64,000 nucleotides of DNA from Qipengyuania pelagi. GTDB taxonomy: Bacteria > Pseudomonadota > Alphaproteobacteria > Sphingomonadales > Sphingomonadaceae. Location of the stretch: the NCBI RefSeq assembly GCF_009827295.1, contig NZ_WTYD01000001.1, forward strand, positions 1,736,001 to 1,800,000. The letters are read 5' to 3'. Shown one piece after another: positions 46,608 through 54,075 of this stretch. A program made the position numbers and the translations under genes. The notes below the pieces were generated by a model. The model was given only the letters and a program-made list of their open reading frames with translations. It did no database searches and had not been told where the DNA came from. Each line of letters starts with the position of its first letter. Position 1 is the stretch's first letter.

Positions 46608-48116
46608 ATGCGTTTTATCGATCACGTCATTTCCGGCCACAGCGGTGGGGCAGACGGCAGCGGCAGCGGCCGCACCCATAAGGTCTGGAACCCGTCCACC
46701 GGCGAAGTCCAGGCCGAGGTGCCGCTGGGCGATGCCGCCCTGCTCGCGAAAGCTGTCGAGACGGCGAAAAAGGTCCAGCCCGAATGGGCCGCCACCAATC
46801 CCCAACGCCGCGCCCGCGTCATGTTTGAGTTCAAGCGGCTGGTCGAAGAGAACAAGCAGGCACTCGCCGAACTGCTCGCCAGCGAGCACGGCAAGGTGGT
46901 CGACGACGCGCATGGAGACGTGCAGCGCGGGCTCGAAGTGATCGAATATGCCTGCGGCATTCCGCAGGCGCTGAAGGGCGAATACACGCAAGGCGCCGGA
47001 CCTGGGATCGACGTCTATTCGATGCGCCAGCCGCTCGGCATCGGGGCGGGCATCACCCCGTTCAACTTCCCGGCCATGATCCCGATGTGGATGTTCGGCA
47101 TGGCGATCGCGGCGGGCAACGCCTTCATCCTGAAACCCAGCGAGCGCGATCCGAGCGTGCCTGTGCGCCTCGCCGAACTGTTCGTGGAAGCCGGCGCGCC
47201 CGAAGGCCTTTTACAGGTCGTCCATGGCGACAAGGAGATGGTCGATGCGATCATCGACCATCAGGATATCGCCGCGATCAGCTTCGTCGGATCGTCCGAC
47301 ATCGCGCAATATATCTATTCGCGCGGCACCGCGAACGGCAAGCGCGTCCAGGCATTCGGTGGCGCCAAGAACCACGGCATCGTGATGCCCGACGCGGATC
47401 TCGACCAGGTGGTGAACGATCTGGCGGGCGCTGCCTTCGGCTCGGCGGGCGAGCGCTGCATGGCGCTGCCGGTCGTGGTTCCGGTGGGCGAGGATACGGC
47501 CGATCGCCTGCGCGAGAAACTGATCCCCGCGATCAACGCCCTGCGCGTCGGCGTCTCGACCGACAAGGACGCGCATTATGGCCCAGTGGTCACGCCCGAA
47601 CACAAGGCGCGGATCGAAAAGTGGATCGACACCGCCGAAAAGGAAGGCGCCGAAGTCGTGATCGACGGGCGCGGCTTCTCCTTGCAGGGGCATGAGGACG
47701 GCTTCTTCGTCGGCCCGACCTTGCTCGACCGCGTGACCACGAAGATGGAAAGCTACAAGGAAGAGATTTTCGGCCCCGTCCTCCAGATCGTGCGCGCCAA
47801 GGATTTCGAAGAGGCGGTGCGCCTGCCCAGCGAGCATCAATACGGGAATGGCGTCGCCATCTTCACGCGGAACGGCCATGCCGCGCGTGAATTTGCGCAC
47901 CGGGTCAATGTCGGCATGGTCGGCATCAACGTGCCGATCCCGGTTCCGGTCAGCTATCACAGCTTCGGCGGGTGGAAGCGTTCGGGCTTCGGCGATATCG
48001 ACCAGTACGGGCAGGAAGGCCTGCGGTTCTGGACCAAGACCAAGAAGGTCACCCAGCGCTGGCCCGATGGCGGCGGCGATGGATCGAACGCCTTCGTCAT
48101 CCCGACCATGGGGTAA
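46608..48116 (+). CDS. mmsA: Methylmalonate-semialdehyde dehydrogenase (acylating)
   Basis: A 502-residue CoA-acylating aldehyde dehydrogenase, the last step of valine breakdown to propionyl-CoA. GITPFNFPAMIPMWMF, SFVGSSDIAQYIYSRG and the catalytic GSAGERCMALPV are characteristic. The ATG at 46608 follows AGAGGAGA. It heads a plus-strand cluster that ends with mmsB, which supplies its substrate. Confidence 0.95.
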   Translation: MRFIDHVISGHSGGADGSGSGRTHKVWNPSTGEVQAEVPLGDAALLAKAVETAKKVQPEWAATNPQRRARVMFEFKRLVEENKQALAELLASEHGKVVDDAHGDVQRGLEVIEYACGIPQALKGEYTQGAGPGIDVYSMRQPLGIGAGITPFNFPAMIPMWMFGMAIAAGNAFILKPSERDPSVPVRLAELFVEAGAPEGLLQVVHGDKEMVDAIIDHQDIAAISFVGSSDIAQYIYSRGTANGKRVQAFGGAKNHGIVMPDADLDQVVNDLAGAAFGSAGERCMALPVVVPVGEDTADRLREKLIPAINALRVGVSTDKDAHYGPVVTPEHKARIEKWIDTAEKEGAEVVIDGRGFSLQGHEDGFFVGPTLLDRVTTKMESYKEEIFGPVLQIVRAKDFEEAVRLPSEHQYGNGVAIFTRNGHAAREFAHRVNVGMVGINVPIPVPVSYHSFGGWKRSGFGDIDQYGQEGLRFWTKTKKVTQRWPDGGGDGSNAFVIPTMG

Positions 48117-48159
48117 GGTGAAGCGGGAAACACCGAAAGGGCGGTGCGTTGGCAGTGGC

Positions 48160-48663
48160 ATGAGGACCCTTGCCCGTCTTGCGCCCGCCCTTTCGGTGAT
48201 TGCGATGCTCTCCGCCTGCTCCGATGCGGATGCGGATGCGGACCGTGCTGACGATGCGCGAGCGCCCGCTGACCCGGTGGCAACCGCGTCGGCTATCCCG
48301 GTCGAACCCGATGGCGGAATCGGTGACGGCGCGGGTCCTCCGATGGCAGTGGCCGACACGATACCGGCGCGTTTTCGCGGCGTCTGGGACAATGCGGAAG
48401 GGACCTGCGCCCCGGCATCCGATCTCAGGATGGATATCCGCGCCGAAGAGATCGAATTCTACGAATCGCTTGGCGAGGTCACGTCAGTCGAAACGGAAGG
48501 CCCCGACAGCATCGTCGTCTCGCTCGCGATGGCTGGCGAAGGCGAGACCTGGACCGTCACCAGCCGCTATGTGCTTAGCGACGACGGCGCGATCCTGACG
48601 CCCTACGAGACCGAAACCAATCCGCGGTATCAGCCCATTCCCCGCAAGAGGTGCCCATCATGA
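48160..48663 (+). CDS. Putative lipoprotein of unknown function
   Basis: A 167-residue protein with a lipoprotein signal (ALSVIAMLSAC), then an Asp/Ala-rich linker with DADADADRADDARAPAD, and a C-terminal domain from about residue 70 (ARFRGVWDNAEGTCAPASDLRM, SRYVLSDDGAILTPYE). No named family recognised. ATG 48160 gives the signal peptide; GTG 48118 is the alternative. The TGA overlaps the next gene's ATG. Confidence 0.75.
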   Translation: MRTLARLAPALSVIAMLSACSDADADADRADDARAPADPVATASAIPVEPDGGIGDGAGPPMAVADTIPARFRGVWDNAEGTCAPASDLRMDIRAEEIEFYESLGEVTSVETEGPDSIVVSLAMAGEGETWTVTSRYVLSDDGAILTPYETETNPRYQPIPRKRCPS

Positions 48664-48965
48664 CCCGATTTGCCGTCCCTATCCTCGCCTCGTCACTCGC
48701 TCTTGCCGGGTGCGCGAGCGTTCCCGGCCCCATCGAGGATCGAGAAGCCGGAACCACCGGCGGAACGTGCACCGCCCAGCCCGCCCAGCGTTTCATCGGC
48801 CAGACCGCGAGTTCGGAGACCGGCGCCGCGATCCTCGCCGCAACCGGCGCGCAGGCACTACGCTGGGGGCCGCCGGATTCCGTCTTCACCATGGATTTCC
48901 GCCAGGACCGGGTGAATGTGATGTATGACGCCCAGCTGCGCATCACCGAAATCCGCTGTGGGTAG
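48660..48965 (+). CDS. I78-family peptidase inhibitor-like lipoprotein
   Basis: A 101-residue protein with a lipoprotein signal (SSLALAGCAS) and an I78 elastase-inhibitor-like domain: C-T-A-Q-P-AQRFIGQTASSETG, then the charged strand RQDRVNVMYD and ITEIRCG. In this family two cysteines (near 39 and 100) can pair. It could inhibit serine peptidases in the envelope. It is coupled to the preceding lipoprotein (ATGA) and sits within the valine cluster without obvious link. Confidence 0.82.
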   Translation: MTRFAVPILASSLALAGCASVPGPIEDREAGTTGGTCTAQPAQRFIGQTASSETGAAILAATGAQALRWGPPDSVFTMDFRQDRVNVMYDAQLRITEIRCG

Positions 48966-49037
48966 AGGGGAGTAGACAGTTGGCCCATAGTGGCCCGCCC
49001 CTTCCCCCGCCCGCATGACGGCGCTAGAGCCCCGCGC

Positions 49038-50183
49038 ATGACAGGACAATTCCAGCTTACCGAAGACCAGCTCGCGATCCAGGACATGGCGCAGCGCTTC
49101 ACCGCCGACAATATCACCCCCCATGCCGGGGAGTGGGACCAGACCAGCCATTTCCCCATCGACGTGATCAAGCAGACCGCCGAACTCGGCTTCGGCGCGA
49201 TCTATGTCAGCGAGGAATCGGGCGGCATCGGCCTCGGGCGGCTTGAAGCTGCGCTGATCATGGAGGCGATGGCCTATGGCTGCCCCACGACCAGCGCCTT
49301 CATCTCGATCCACAATATGGCGAGCTGGATGATCGACCAGTTCGGCGGCCAGCACGTCAAGGACAAGTATCTCCCCGACCTCGTCACGATGGACAGGATC
49401 GCGAGCTATGCGCTGACCGAACCCGGCAGCGGATCGGACGCGGCGGGCCTCAAGACCAGCGCGGTGCGGGACGGCGATCATTACGTCCTCAACGGCACCA
49501 AGCAGTTCATCTCCGGCGCGGGCTATAACGACGTCTATGTCGCCATGGTCCGCACCGGCGAGCACAAGACCAAGGGCATCACCTGCCTCGTCATCGACAA
49601 GGACACGCCGGGCGTCAGCTTCGGCAAGCCGGAAAAGAAGCTCGGCTGGAACGCCTCGCCCACCGCGCAGGTGATCTTCGAGGATGCGCGCGTACCGGTC
49701 GAAAACCGCGTCGGCGACGAGGGTGAGGGTTTCCGCTTCGCCATGATGGGCCTCGATGGCGGGCGGCTGAATATCGGCGCCTGCTCGCTGGGCGGGGCGC
49801 AGCGCTGCCTCGACGAAGCGGTCAAATATACGAAAGAGCGCCAGCAATTCGGCCAGCAGATCGCCGAATTCCAGAACACCCAGTTCATGCTCGCCGACAT
49901 GGCGACCGAATTGGAGGCCTCGCGCGCCCTGCTCTATCTCGCCGCCGCCAAGGTGACCGACAACGCGCCCGACAAGTCGCGCTTCTCCGCCATGGCCAAG
50001 CGGCTCGCCACCGACAATGGCAGCAAGATCGTGAACGATGCGCTGCAATTGTTCGGCGGCTACGGCTATCTCAAGGAATACCCGATCGAACGCTTCTGGC
50101 GCGATCTGCGCGTGCATTCGATCCTGGAAGGCACCAATCAGGTCATGCGCATGATCGTGGGCCGGGACCTGCTGCGGCAGTAG
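49038..50183 (+). CDS. Acyl-CoA dehydrogenase, probable isobutyryl-CoA dehydrogenase
   Basis: A 381-residue FAD enzyme. SYALTEPGSGSDAAGLKTSA and GTKQFISGAG are flavin contacts. KYTKERQQFGQQIAEFQNTQ and LQLFGGYGYLKEYPIERFWRD follow, with RVHSILEGTNQVMRMIVGRD at the end carrying the catalytic Glu of short-chain dehydrogenases. Its neighbours (HIBCH, enoyl-CoA hydratase, mmsA, mmsB) point to isobutyryl-CoA of valine breakdown. ATG 49038 is preferred over a frame reaching 48990. Confidence 0.93.
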   Translation: MTGQFQLTEDQLAIQDMAQRFTADNITPHAGEWDQTSHFPIDVIKQTAELGFGAIYVSEESGGIGLGRLEAALIMEAMAYGCPTTSAFISIHNMASWMIDQFGGQHVKDKYLPDLVTMDRIASYALTEPGSGSDAAGLKTSAVRDGDHYVLNGTKQFISGAGYNDVYVAMVRTGEHKTKGITCLVIDKDTPGVSFGKPEKKLGWNASPTAQVIFEDARVPVENRVGDEGEGFRFAMMGLDGGRLNIGACSLGGAQRCLDEAVKYTKERQQFGQQIAEFQNTQFMLADMATELEASRALLYLAAAKVTDNAPDKSRFSAMAKRLATDNGSKIVNDALQLFGGYGYLKEYPIERFWRDLRVHSILEGTNQVMRMIVGRDLLRQ

Positions 50184-50189
50184 AGACAT

Positions 50190-51236
50190 ATGACAGACGA
50201 CATCTTGATCCACACCCATGGCCGGGTCGGCCATATCTCCCTGAACCGCCCCAAGGCGCTGCACGCGCTGACGCTCGACATGTGCCACGCGATGAGCGCG
50301 GCGCTGGCGAAATGGGCGGACGACGATGCGATCGAGGCGGTGATCCTCGACCATGCCGAAGGGCGCGGGTTCTGCGCGGGCGGCGACATCAATTTGCTGC
50401 GGGAAAGCGCACTCAACGATGGGGGGACAAGCGGGCGCAACTTCTTCCACGACGAATACCAGCTCAACCACCAGATGATGACCTACGGCAAGCCGATCGT
50501 GGCTTTCATGGACGGGGTCACCATGGGTGGCGGGGTCGGCATCGCGCTGCCCTGCAAATACCGCGTCGCGACCGAGAATACGCGCTTCGCCATGCCGGAA
50601 ACGGGCATCGGCCTGTTTCCCGATGTCGGCGGCGGCTGGCATCTCTCGCGGCTCGGCGGGCGGCTCGGCCAGTTCCTGGCGCTGACCGGCGCGCGCCTCG
50701 ACGGAGCGGAATGCCTGTGGGCGGGTCTCGCCACGCATTACCTGCCCAGCGAGATGATCGCGGAAGCCAAGGCGCGTATCCTCGACAAGCCGGGGCGGAT
50801 CGCGGGCGTGCTCAGCGAAATGGTCGGCAGCCCGCCCAAGGCGCGGATCGAGGAGAATGCCGACAAGATCGCGCGCCATTTCGCCTCCGACGATTACGAG
50901 GACGTCCTCGCCAGTCTCGAAGCGGCGGACACCGACTGGGCGCGCAAGGAGCGCGACACGCTCGGCACCAAGAGTCCGCAGACCTGCAAGGTGGCGCTGC
51001 GCCAGCTGAAGGAAAGCGCCGATCTCACCGATTTCGCCGACAATATGCGGATGGAATACCGCATCGCCAGCCGCGTGCTGGTGCGACCCGATTTCGCTGA
51101 AGGCGTACGCGCGGTGATCGTCGACAAGACCAACGATCCCAAATGGAACCCGCCCACGCCCGAGGAAGTGAGCGAGGAGCTGCTCGACAGCATCTTCGCC
51201 CCGCTGCCCGACGGCGAGGAGTGGACGCCTCTATGA
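50190..51236 (+). CDS. 3-hydroxyisobutyryl-CoA hydrolase
   Basis: A 348-residue crotonase-fold hydrolase that frees 3-hydroxyisobutyrate from CoA. GRGFCAGGDINLL, MDGVTMGGGVGIALPCKYRV and the catalytic ETGIGLFPDVGGGWHLSRLG match HIBCH. The C-terminal half after 220 is longer than in simple enoyl-CoA hydratases, as expected. It starts six bases after the acyl-CoA dehydrogenase. Confidence 0.94.
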   Translation: MTDDILIHTHGRVGHISLNRPKALHALTLDMCHAMSAALAKWADDDAIEAVILDHAEGRGFCAGGDINLLRESALNDGGTSGRNFFHDEYQLNHQMMTYGKPIVAFMDGVTMGGGVGIALPCKYRVATENTRFAMPETGIGLFPDVGGGWHLSRLGGRLGQFLALTGARLDGAECLWAGLATHYLPSEMIAEAKARILDKPGRIAGVLSEMVGSPPKARIEENADKIARHFASDDYEDVLASLEAADTDWARKERDTLGTKSPQTCKVALRQLKESADLTDFADNMRMEYRIASRVLVRPDFAEGVRAVIVDKTNDPKWNPPTPEEVSEELLDSIFAPLPDGEEWTPL

Positions 51237-51237
51237 T

Positions 51238-51280
51238 CCTCCCCGCACCGGGGAGGGGGACCACCGAAGGTGGTGGAGGG
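51238..51280. repeat. GC-rich double hairpin after the HIBCH gene
   Basis: CCTCCCCG pairs with CGGGGAGG (51238-51256), followed by ACCACC/GGTGGT around GAA (51260-51275) and GGAGGGG. It begins two bases after the stop codon. Its first hairpin resembles the end palindrome of the element found in valS and gcvPB. Confidence 0.6.
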
Positions 51281-51318
51281 GCACCGCCGCCGTAACCCGG
51301 GCGGATTGCTCGCCTGCT

Positions 51319-51403
51319 CCTCAATGCGAGCGGAGCGAAGCAACCCAGAGCGTATCGAGCGCCTGCCCTGGATTGCCGCGCGGCTGCGCCGCCCGCAATG
51401 ACG
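51319..51403. repeat. Palindromic CAATGCGAG-type element (copy A)
   Basis: TCAATGCGAGCGGAGCGAAG with CAACCCAG at the left and CTGGATTG with CGCAATGACG at the right, like the element at 53236-53330 but with diverged arms. It sits between the HIBCH and enoyl-CoA hydratase genes. The two copies share outer and inner inverted-repeat words. Confidence 0.65.
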
Positions 51404-51418
51404 AATGGAGAGTTTGAA

Positions 51419-52216
51419 ATGGCCGATTACGAAACCATCACCGTCGAAACCGACGCGCAGGGCAATGCCGGCGTCACCCTCATTACGCTCAACCGCCCCA
51501 AGGCGCTGAATGCGCTGAACTCGCAGGTTCTGAACGATCTGATCGAGGCGTTCGCTGCCTATCAGGCCGACGAGACGCAGCTGTGCGCTGTCCTCACCGG
51601 ATCGGGTGAAAAGGCCTTCGCGGCGGGCGCGGACATCAAGGAGATGAGCGAGAAGGCAGCGGCCGACTTCTACCTCCAGGATTTCTTCGCCCCCTGGACC
51701 AGCGAGATCGTGAAGAAGACGCGCAAGCCCTGGATCGCGGCGGTGAACGGCTTTGCCTTGGGCGGCGGATGCGAGCTGGCCATGATGGCCGATTTCATCA
51801 TCGCGAGCGAGAACGCCAAGTTCGGCCAGCCCGAAATCAATCTCGGCGTCGCGCCCGGCATGGGCGGATCGCAGCGCCTGACCAAGGCGATCGGCAAGTC
51901 CAAGGCGATGGAAATGTGCCTGACGGGCCGGATGATGGGCGCCGAAGAGGCGGAGCGCAGCAATCTGGTGGTGCGCGTGGTGCCGCATGACGAGCTGCTG
52001 GGCGACGCGCTCAAGACCGCGGCGACCATCGCCAGCAAGCCGCCCATGGCCGCGATCGCCAACAAGGAAATGGTCAACGCCGCCTTCGAAACTTCACTCG
52101 ATCAGGGCCTGATCGTGGAACGCCGCATCTTCCAGATCCTCGCCGCGAGCGAGGACAAGAAGGAGGGCATGGCGGCCTTCGTGGAGAAGCGCGAAGGTAA
52201 GTGGAAGGGGCGGTAA
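51419..52216 (+). CDS. Enoyl-CoA hydratase
   Basis: A 265-residue crotonase, including [20 protein letters not shown] (oxyanion and first catalytic region), [20 protein letters not shown] and [18 protein letters not shown] with a catalytic Glu. It hydrates 2-enoyl-CoAs; in this cluster it probably acts on methacrylyl-CoA. Downstream of two repeats and preceded by GGAGAG. ATG at 51419; an upstream frame to 51398 runs into the repeat. Confidence 0.95.
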   Translation: MADYETITVETDAQGNAGVTLITLNRPKALNALNSQVLNDLIEAFAAYQADETQLCAVLTGSGEKAFAAGADIKEMSEKAAADFYLQDFFAPWTSEIVKKTRKPWIAAVNGFALGGGCELAMMADFIIASENAKFGQPEINLGVAPGMGGSQRLTKAIGKSKAMEMCLTGRMMGAEEAERSNLVVRVVPHDELLGDALKTAATIASKPPMAAIANKEMVNAAFETSLDQGLIVERRIFQILAASEDKKEGMAAFVEKREGKWKGR

Positions 52217-52222
52217 AACAAA

Positions 52223-52336
52223 CCCCTCCCCTGAAGGGGAGCGGAGGAGCCGCGAAGCGGCGGAGGGGTGGGGAATGGCATGGAGCAAGCCTCGATTGAC
52301 ATCCCCCACCCCAACCCCTCCCCTGAAGGGGAGGGG
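52223..52336 (+). repeat. Palindromic element, intergenic copy (copy 2)
   Basis: A 114-bp copy of the element in valS. The left end is CCCCTCCCC-TGAA-GGGGAG and the right end the full palindrome CCCCTCCCC-TGAA-GGGGAGGGG. An internal GCCGCGAAGCGGC hairpin and the GGAGGGGTGGGG/CCCCACCCC pairing are kept. It starts seven bases after the enoyl-CoA hydratase stop and ends 17 before the mmsB ATG. The plus strand carries the same CCCCACCCCAACCCCTCCCC tract read as PHPNPSP in valS. Confidence 0.85.
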
Positions 52337-52353
52337 CTTAGTGGAGAGAGAAC

Positions 52354-53226
52354 ATGAAAATCGCCTTTATCGGCCTCGGCAATATGGGCGGCGGAATGGC
52401 CGCGAACCTCGTGAAGGCGGGGCACTCGGTGCACGCCTTCGACCTCAGCGCTGACGCGCTCGACGCCGCGAAGACGAATGGCTGCACACCCTTCACCGAT
52501 GCGGGCGAGGCCTGTGCGGAGGTCGAGGCGGTCGTCACCATGCTGCCCAATGGCGGGATCGTGAAGTCGGTCTATGAGGGCAGCGTCATCGGCACCGCAC
52601 CGGCTGGCGCGGTGCTGCTCGACTGTTCGACCATTGACGTCGCCACCGCGAAGGAGACGATCGCGGCCGCCGAAAACGCAGGCTATGCCATGGTCGATGC
52701 GCCGGTTTCCGGCGGGATCGCGGCGGCGAATGGCGGTACGCTGACCTTCATGGTCGGCGGAAGCGAGGAAGCGTTCGAGCGCGCGAAACCCGTGCTCGAA
52801 GCCATGGGCAAGGCCGTGATCCACGCAGGCGATGCGGGAGCTGGGCAGACGGCGAAGATCTGCAACAATATGCTCCTCGCCATCACCATGATCGGCACGT
52901 CCGAAGCGATGAAGATGGCCGAGAAATTGGGCCTTGATCCGCAGAAATTCTACGAAATCTCGTCGCAATCCTCGGGCTATAACTGGTCGCTCAACGCCTA
53001 CACCCCGCTACCCGGCGTGGGCGTCGAGAGCCCGGCGGACAAGGACTATCAGGGCGGCTTCGCCACCGCGCTGATGCTCAAGGATCTGCGGCTCGCGATG
53101 GAGGCAGCCGAAAATTCCGATGCCCCCGTGCCGCTGGGTGCGCGCGCCGCCTCGCTTTACGAGGATTTCGCGGGCGCGGGCAATGGCGGGCTCGATTTCT
53201 CGGCGATTATCAAGACCTACAAGTAA
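52354..53226 (+). CDS. mmsB: 3-hydroxyisobutyrate dehydrogenase
   Basis: A 290-residue enzyme that oxidises 3-hydroxyisobutyrate to methylmalonate semialdehyde, the substrate of MmsA. FIGLGNMGGGMAANLVKAGH is the NAD site and VDAPVSGGIAAANGGTLTFM the substrate motif. The catalytic Lys is in GAGQTAKICNNMLL. GGAGAGAGA precedes the ATG, right after the repeat. Confidence 0.95.
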   Translation: MKIAFIGLGNMGGGMAANLVKAGHSVHAFDLSADALDAAKTNGCTPFTDAGEACAEVEAVVTMLPNGGIVKSVYEGSVIGTAPAGAVLLDCSTIDVATAKETIAAAENAGYAMVDAPVSGGIAAANGGTLTFMVGGSEEAFERAKPVLEAMGKAVIHAGDAGAGQTAKICNNMLLAITMIGTSEAMKMAEKLGLDPQKFYEISSQSSGYNWSLNAYTPLPGVGVESPADKDYQGGFATALMLKDLRLAMEAAENSDAPVPLGARAASLYEDFAGAGNGGLDFSAIIKTYK

Positions 53227-53235
53227 TTCCACCAC

Positions 53236-53330
53236 CGTCATTGCGAGCGACCGCAAGGTCGCGCGGCAATCCAGGGCAATTCACGAACACCCTGGATTGC
53301 CGCGGAGACTTTGTCTCCTCGCAATGACGA
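53236..53330. repeat. Palindromic CATTGCGAG element (copy B)
   Basis: A 95-bp near-perfect dyad: CGTCATTGCGAG and CTCGCAATGACG at the ends, GGCAATCCAGGG and CCCTGGATTGCC inside, and two small hairpins (GCGACC/GGTCGC and GGAGAC/GTCTCC) between them. It fills the whole gap between the convergent mmsB and Nmad3 genes and abuts the Nmad3 stop. Could act as terminator or mobile element. Confidence 0.85.
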
Positions 53331-54062
53331 TCAGGCATGGATCGCGGCGAGGATCGCTTCGAGCCATTCGCGCGGGGCGCGACGCCTGCCGATATCGGCG
53401 ACGAATTCCTGCCCGCGCGCGACGCTCTTTAGCCGCTTGCCGGGCAGCCAGCGATCCGCGCGATCATGATAGCTCAACCCTCCGGGCTTGAGCCAGCCCG
53501 GTCGATTCCACAGGGTCAGCGGGCCTTCCGGGACCGTCAGGCGCAGCACATCGCACGCCGTCCGCGCCACGCGCCCCGGCCCGCGATAGATCGTGTCGTT
53601 CCTCCCGTGCATGGCGAGCGCGTGCGGATGGCCGAGCGCGACGAGATCGCCGGGCACGTTTTCCGCCAGCGAGATCATCTCCTCGATCTTCAGATAGCCG
53701 AAGATGCGGTGGTGCGGCGCCTCGCCGTCCCTGCGGAACAGGCCGAAGAACAGGAACACGTCGCCCTGCCCCACGCCCTGGTTGGCCAGATGGGTCTGCG
53801 CGGCACCGACCTGTCCGAAGGCGCAGGTGCCGTCATCGAGGAACATCGGATCGTGATGGCACAAATCCTCCGGCCCGACCCTGCCCCGGCTGGCGCGCGA
53901 GGCGTGGTCGCCCAGCCCGAGATCGCGATAGCTGGTGCGCGAAGCCACGCCCGCCGGGATCGGCAGGCTGAGCGGAAATCCGCCGTTCGGGCCATCCACG
54001 ATCGGCGAGGGTCCGCCGCCCGATCCGCTGTCGAACCCCTTGCGGCTGAAGACGATCCTCAT
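53331..54062 (-). CDS. Nmad3-like protein (nucleotide modification associated domain 3)
   Basis: A 243-residue protein. It starts MRIVFSRKGFDSGSGGGPSP, typical of the Nmad3 domain predicted to help modify or hydrolyse modified nucleotides. HDPMFLDDGTCAFGQVGAAQ, GDVFLFFGLF and IEEMISL follow. A nucleic-acid-linked role is predicted for the family but is untested, so far as I know. It starts 14 bases after gcvPB and may be cotranscribed with the glycine cleavage operon. Confidence 0.72.
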   Translation of the reverse strand: MRIVFSRKGFDSGSGGGPSPIVDGPNGGFPLSLPIPAGVASRTSYRDLGLGDHASRASRGRVGPEDLCHHDPMFLDDGTCAFGQVGAAQTHLANQGVGQGDVFLFFGLFRRDGEAPHHRIFGYLKIEEMISLAENVPGDLVALGHPHALAMHGRNDTIYRGPGRVARTACDVLRLTVPEGPLTLWNRPGWLKPGGLSYHDRADRWLPGKRLKSVARGQEFVADIGRRRAPREWLEAILAAIHA

Positions 54063-54075
54063 GCCGCGCCGCGCG

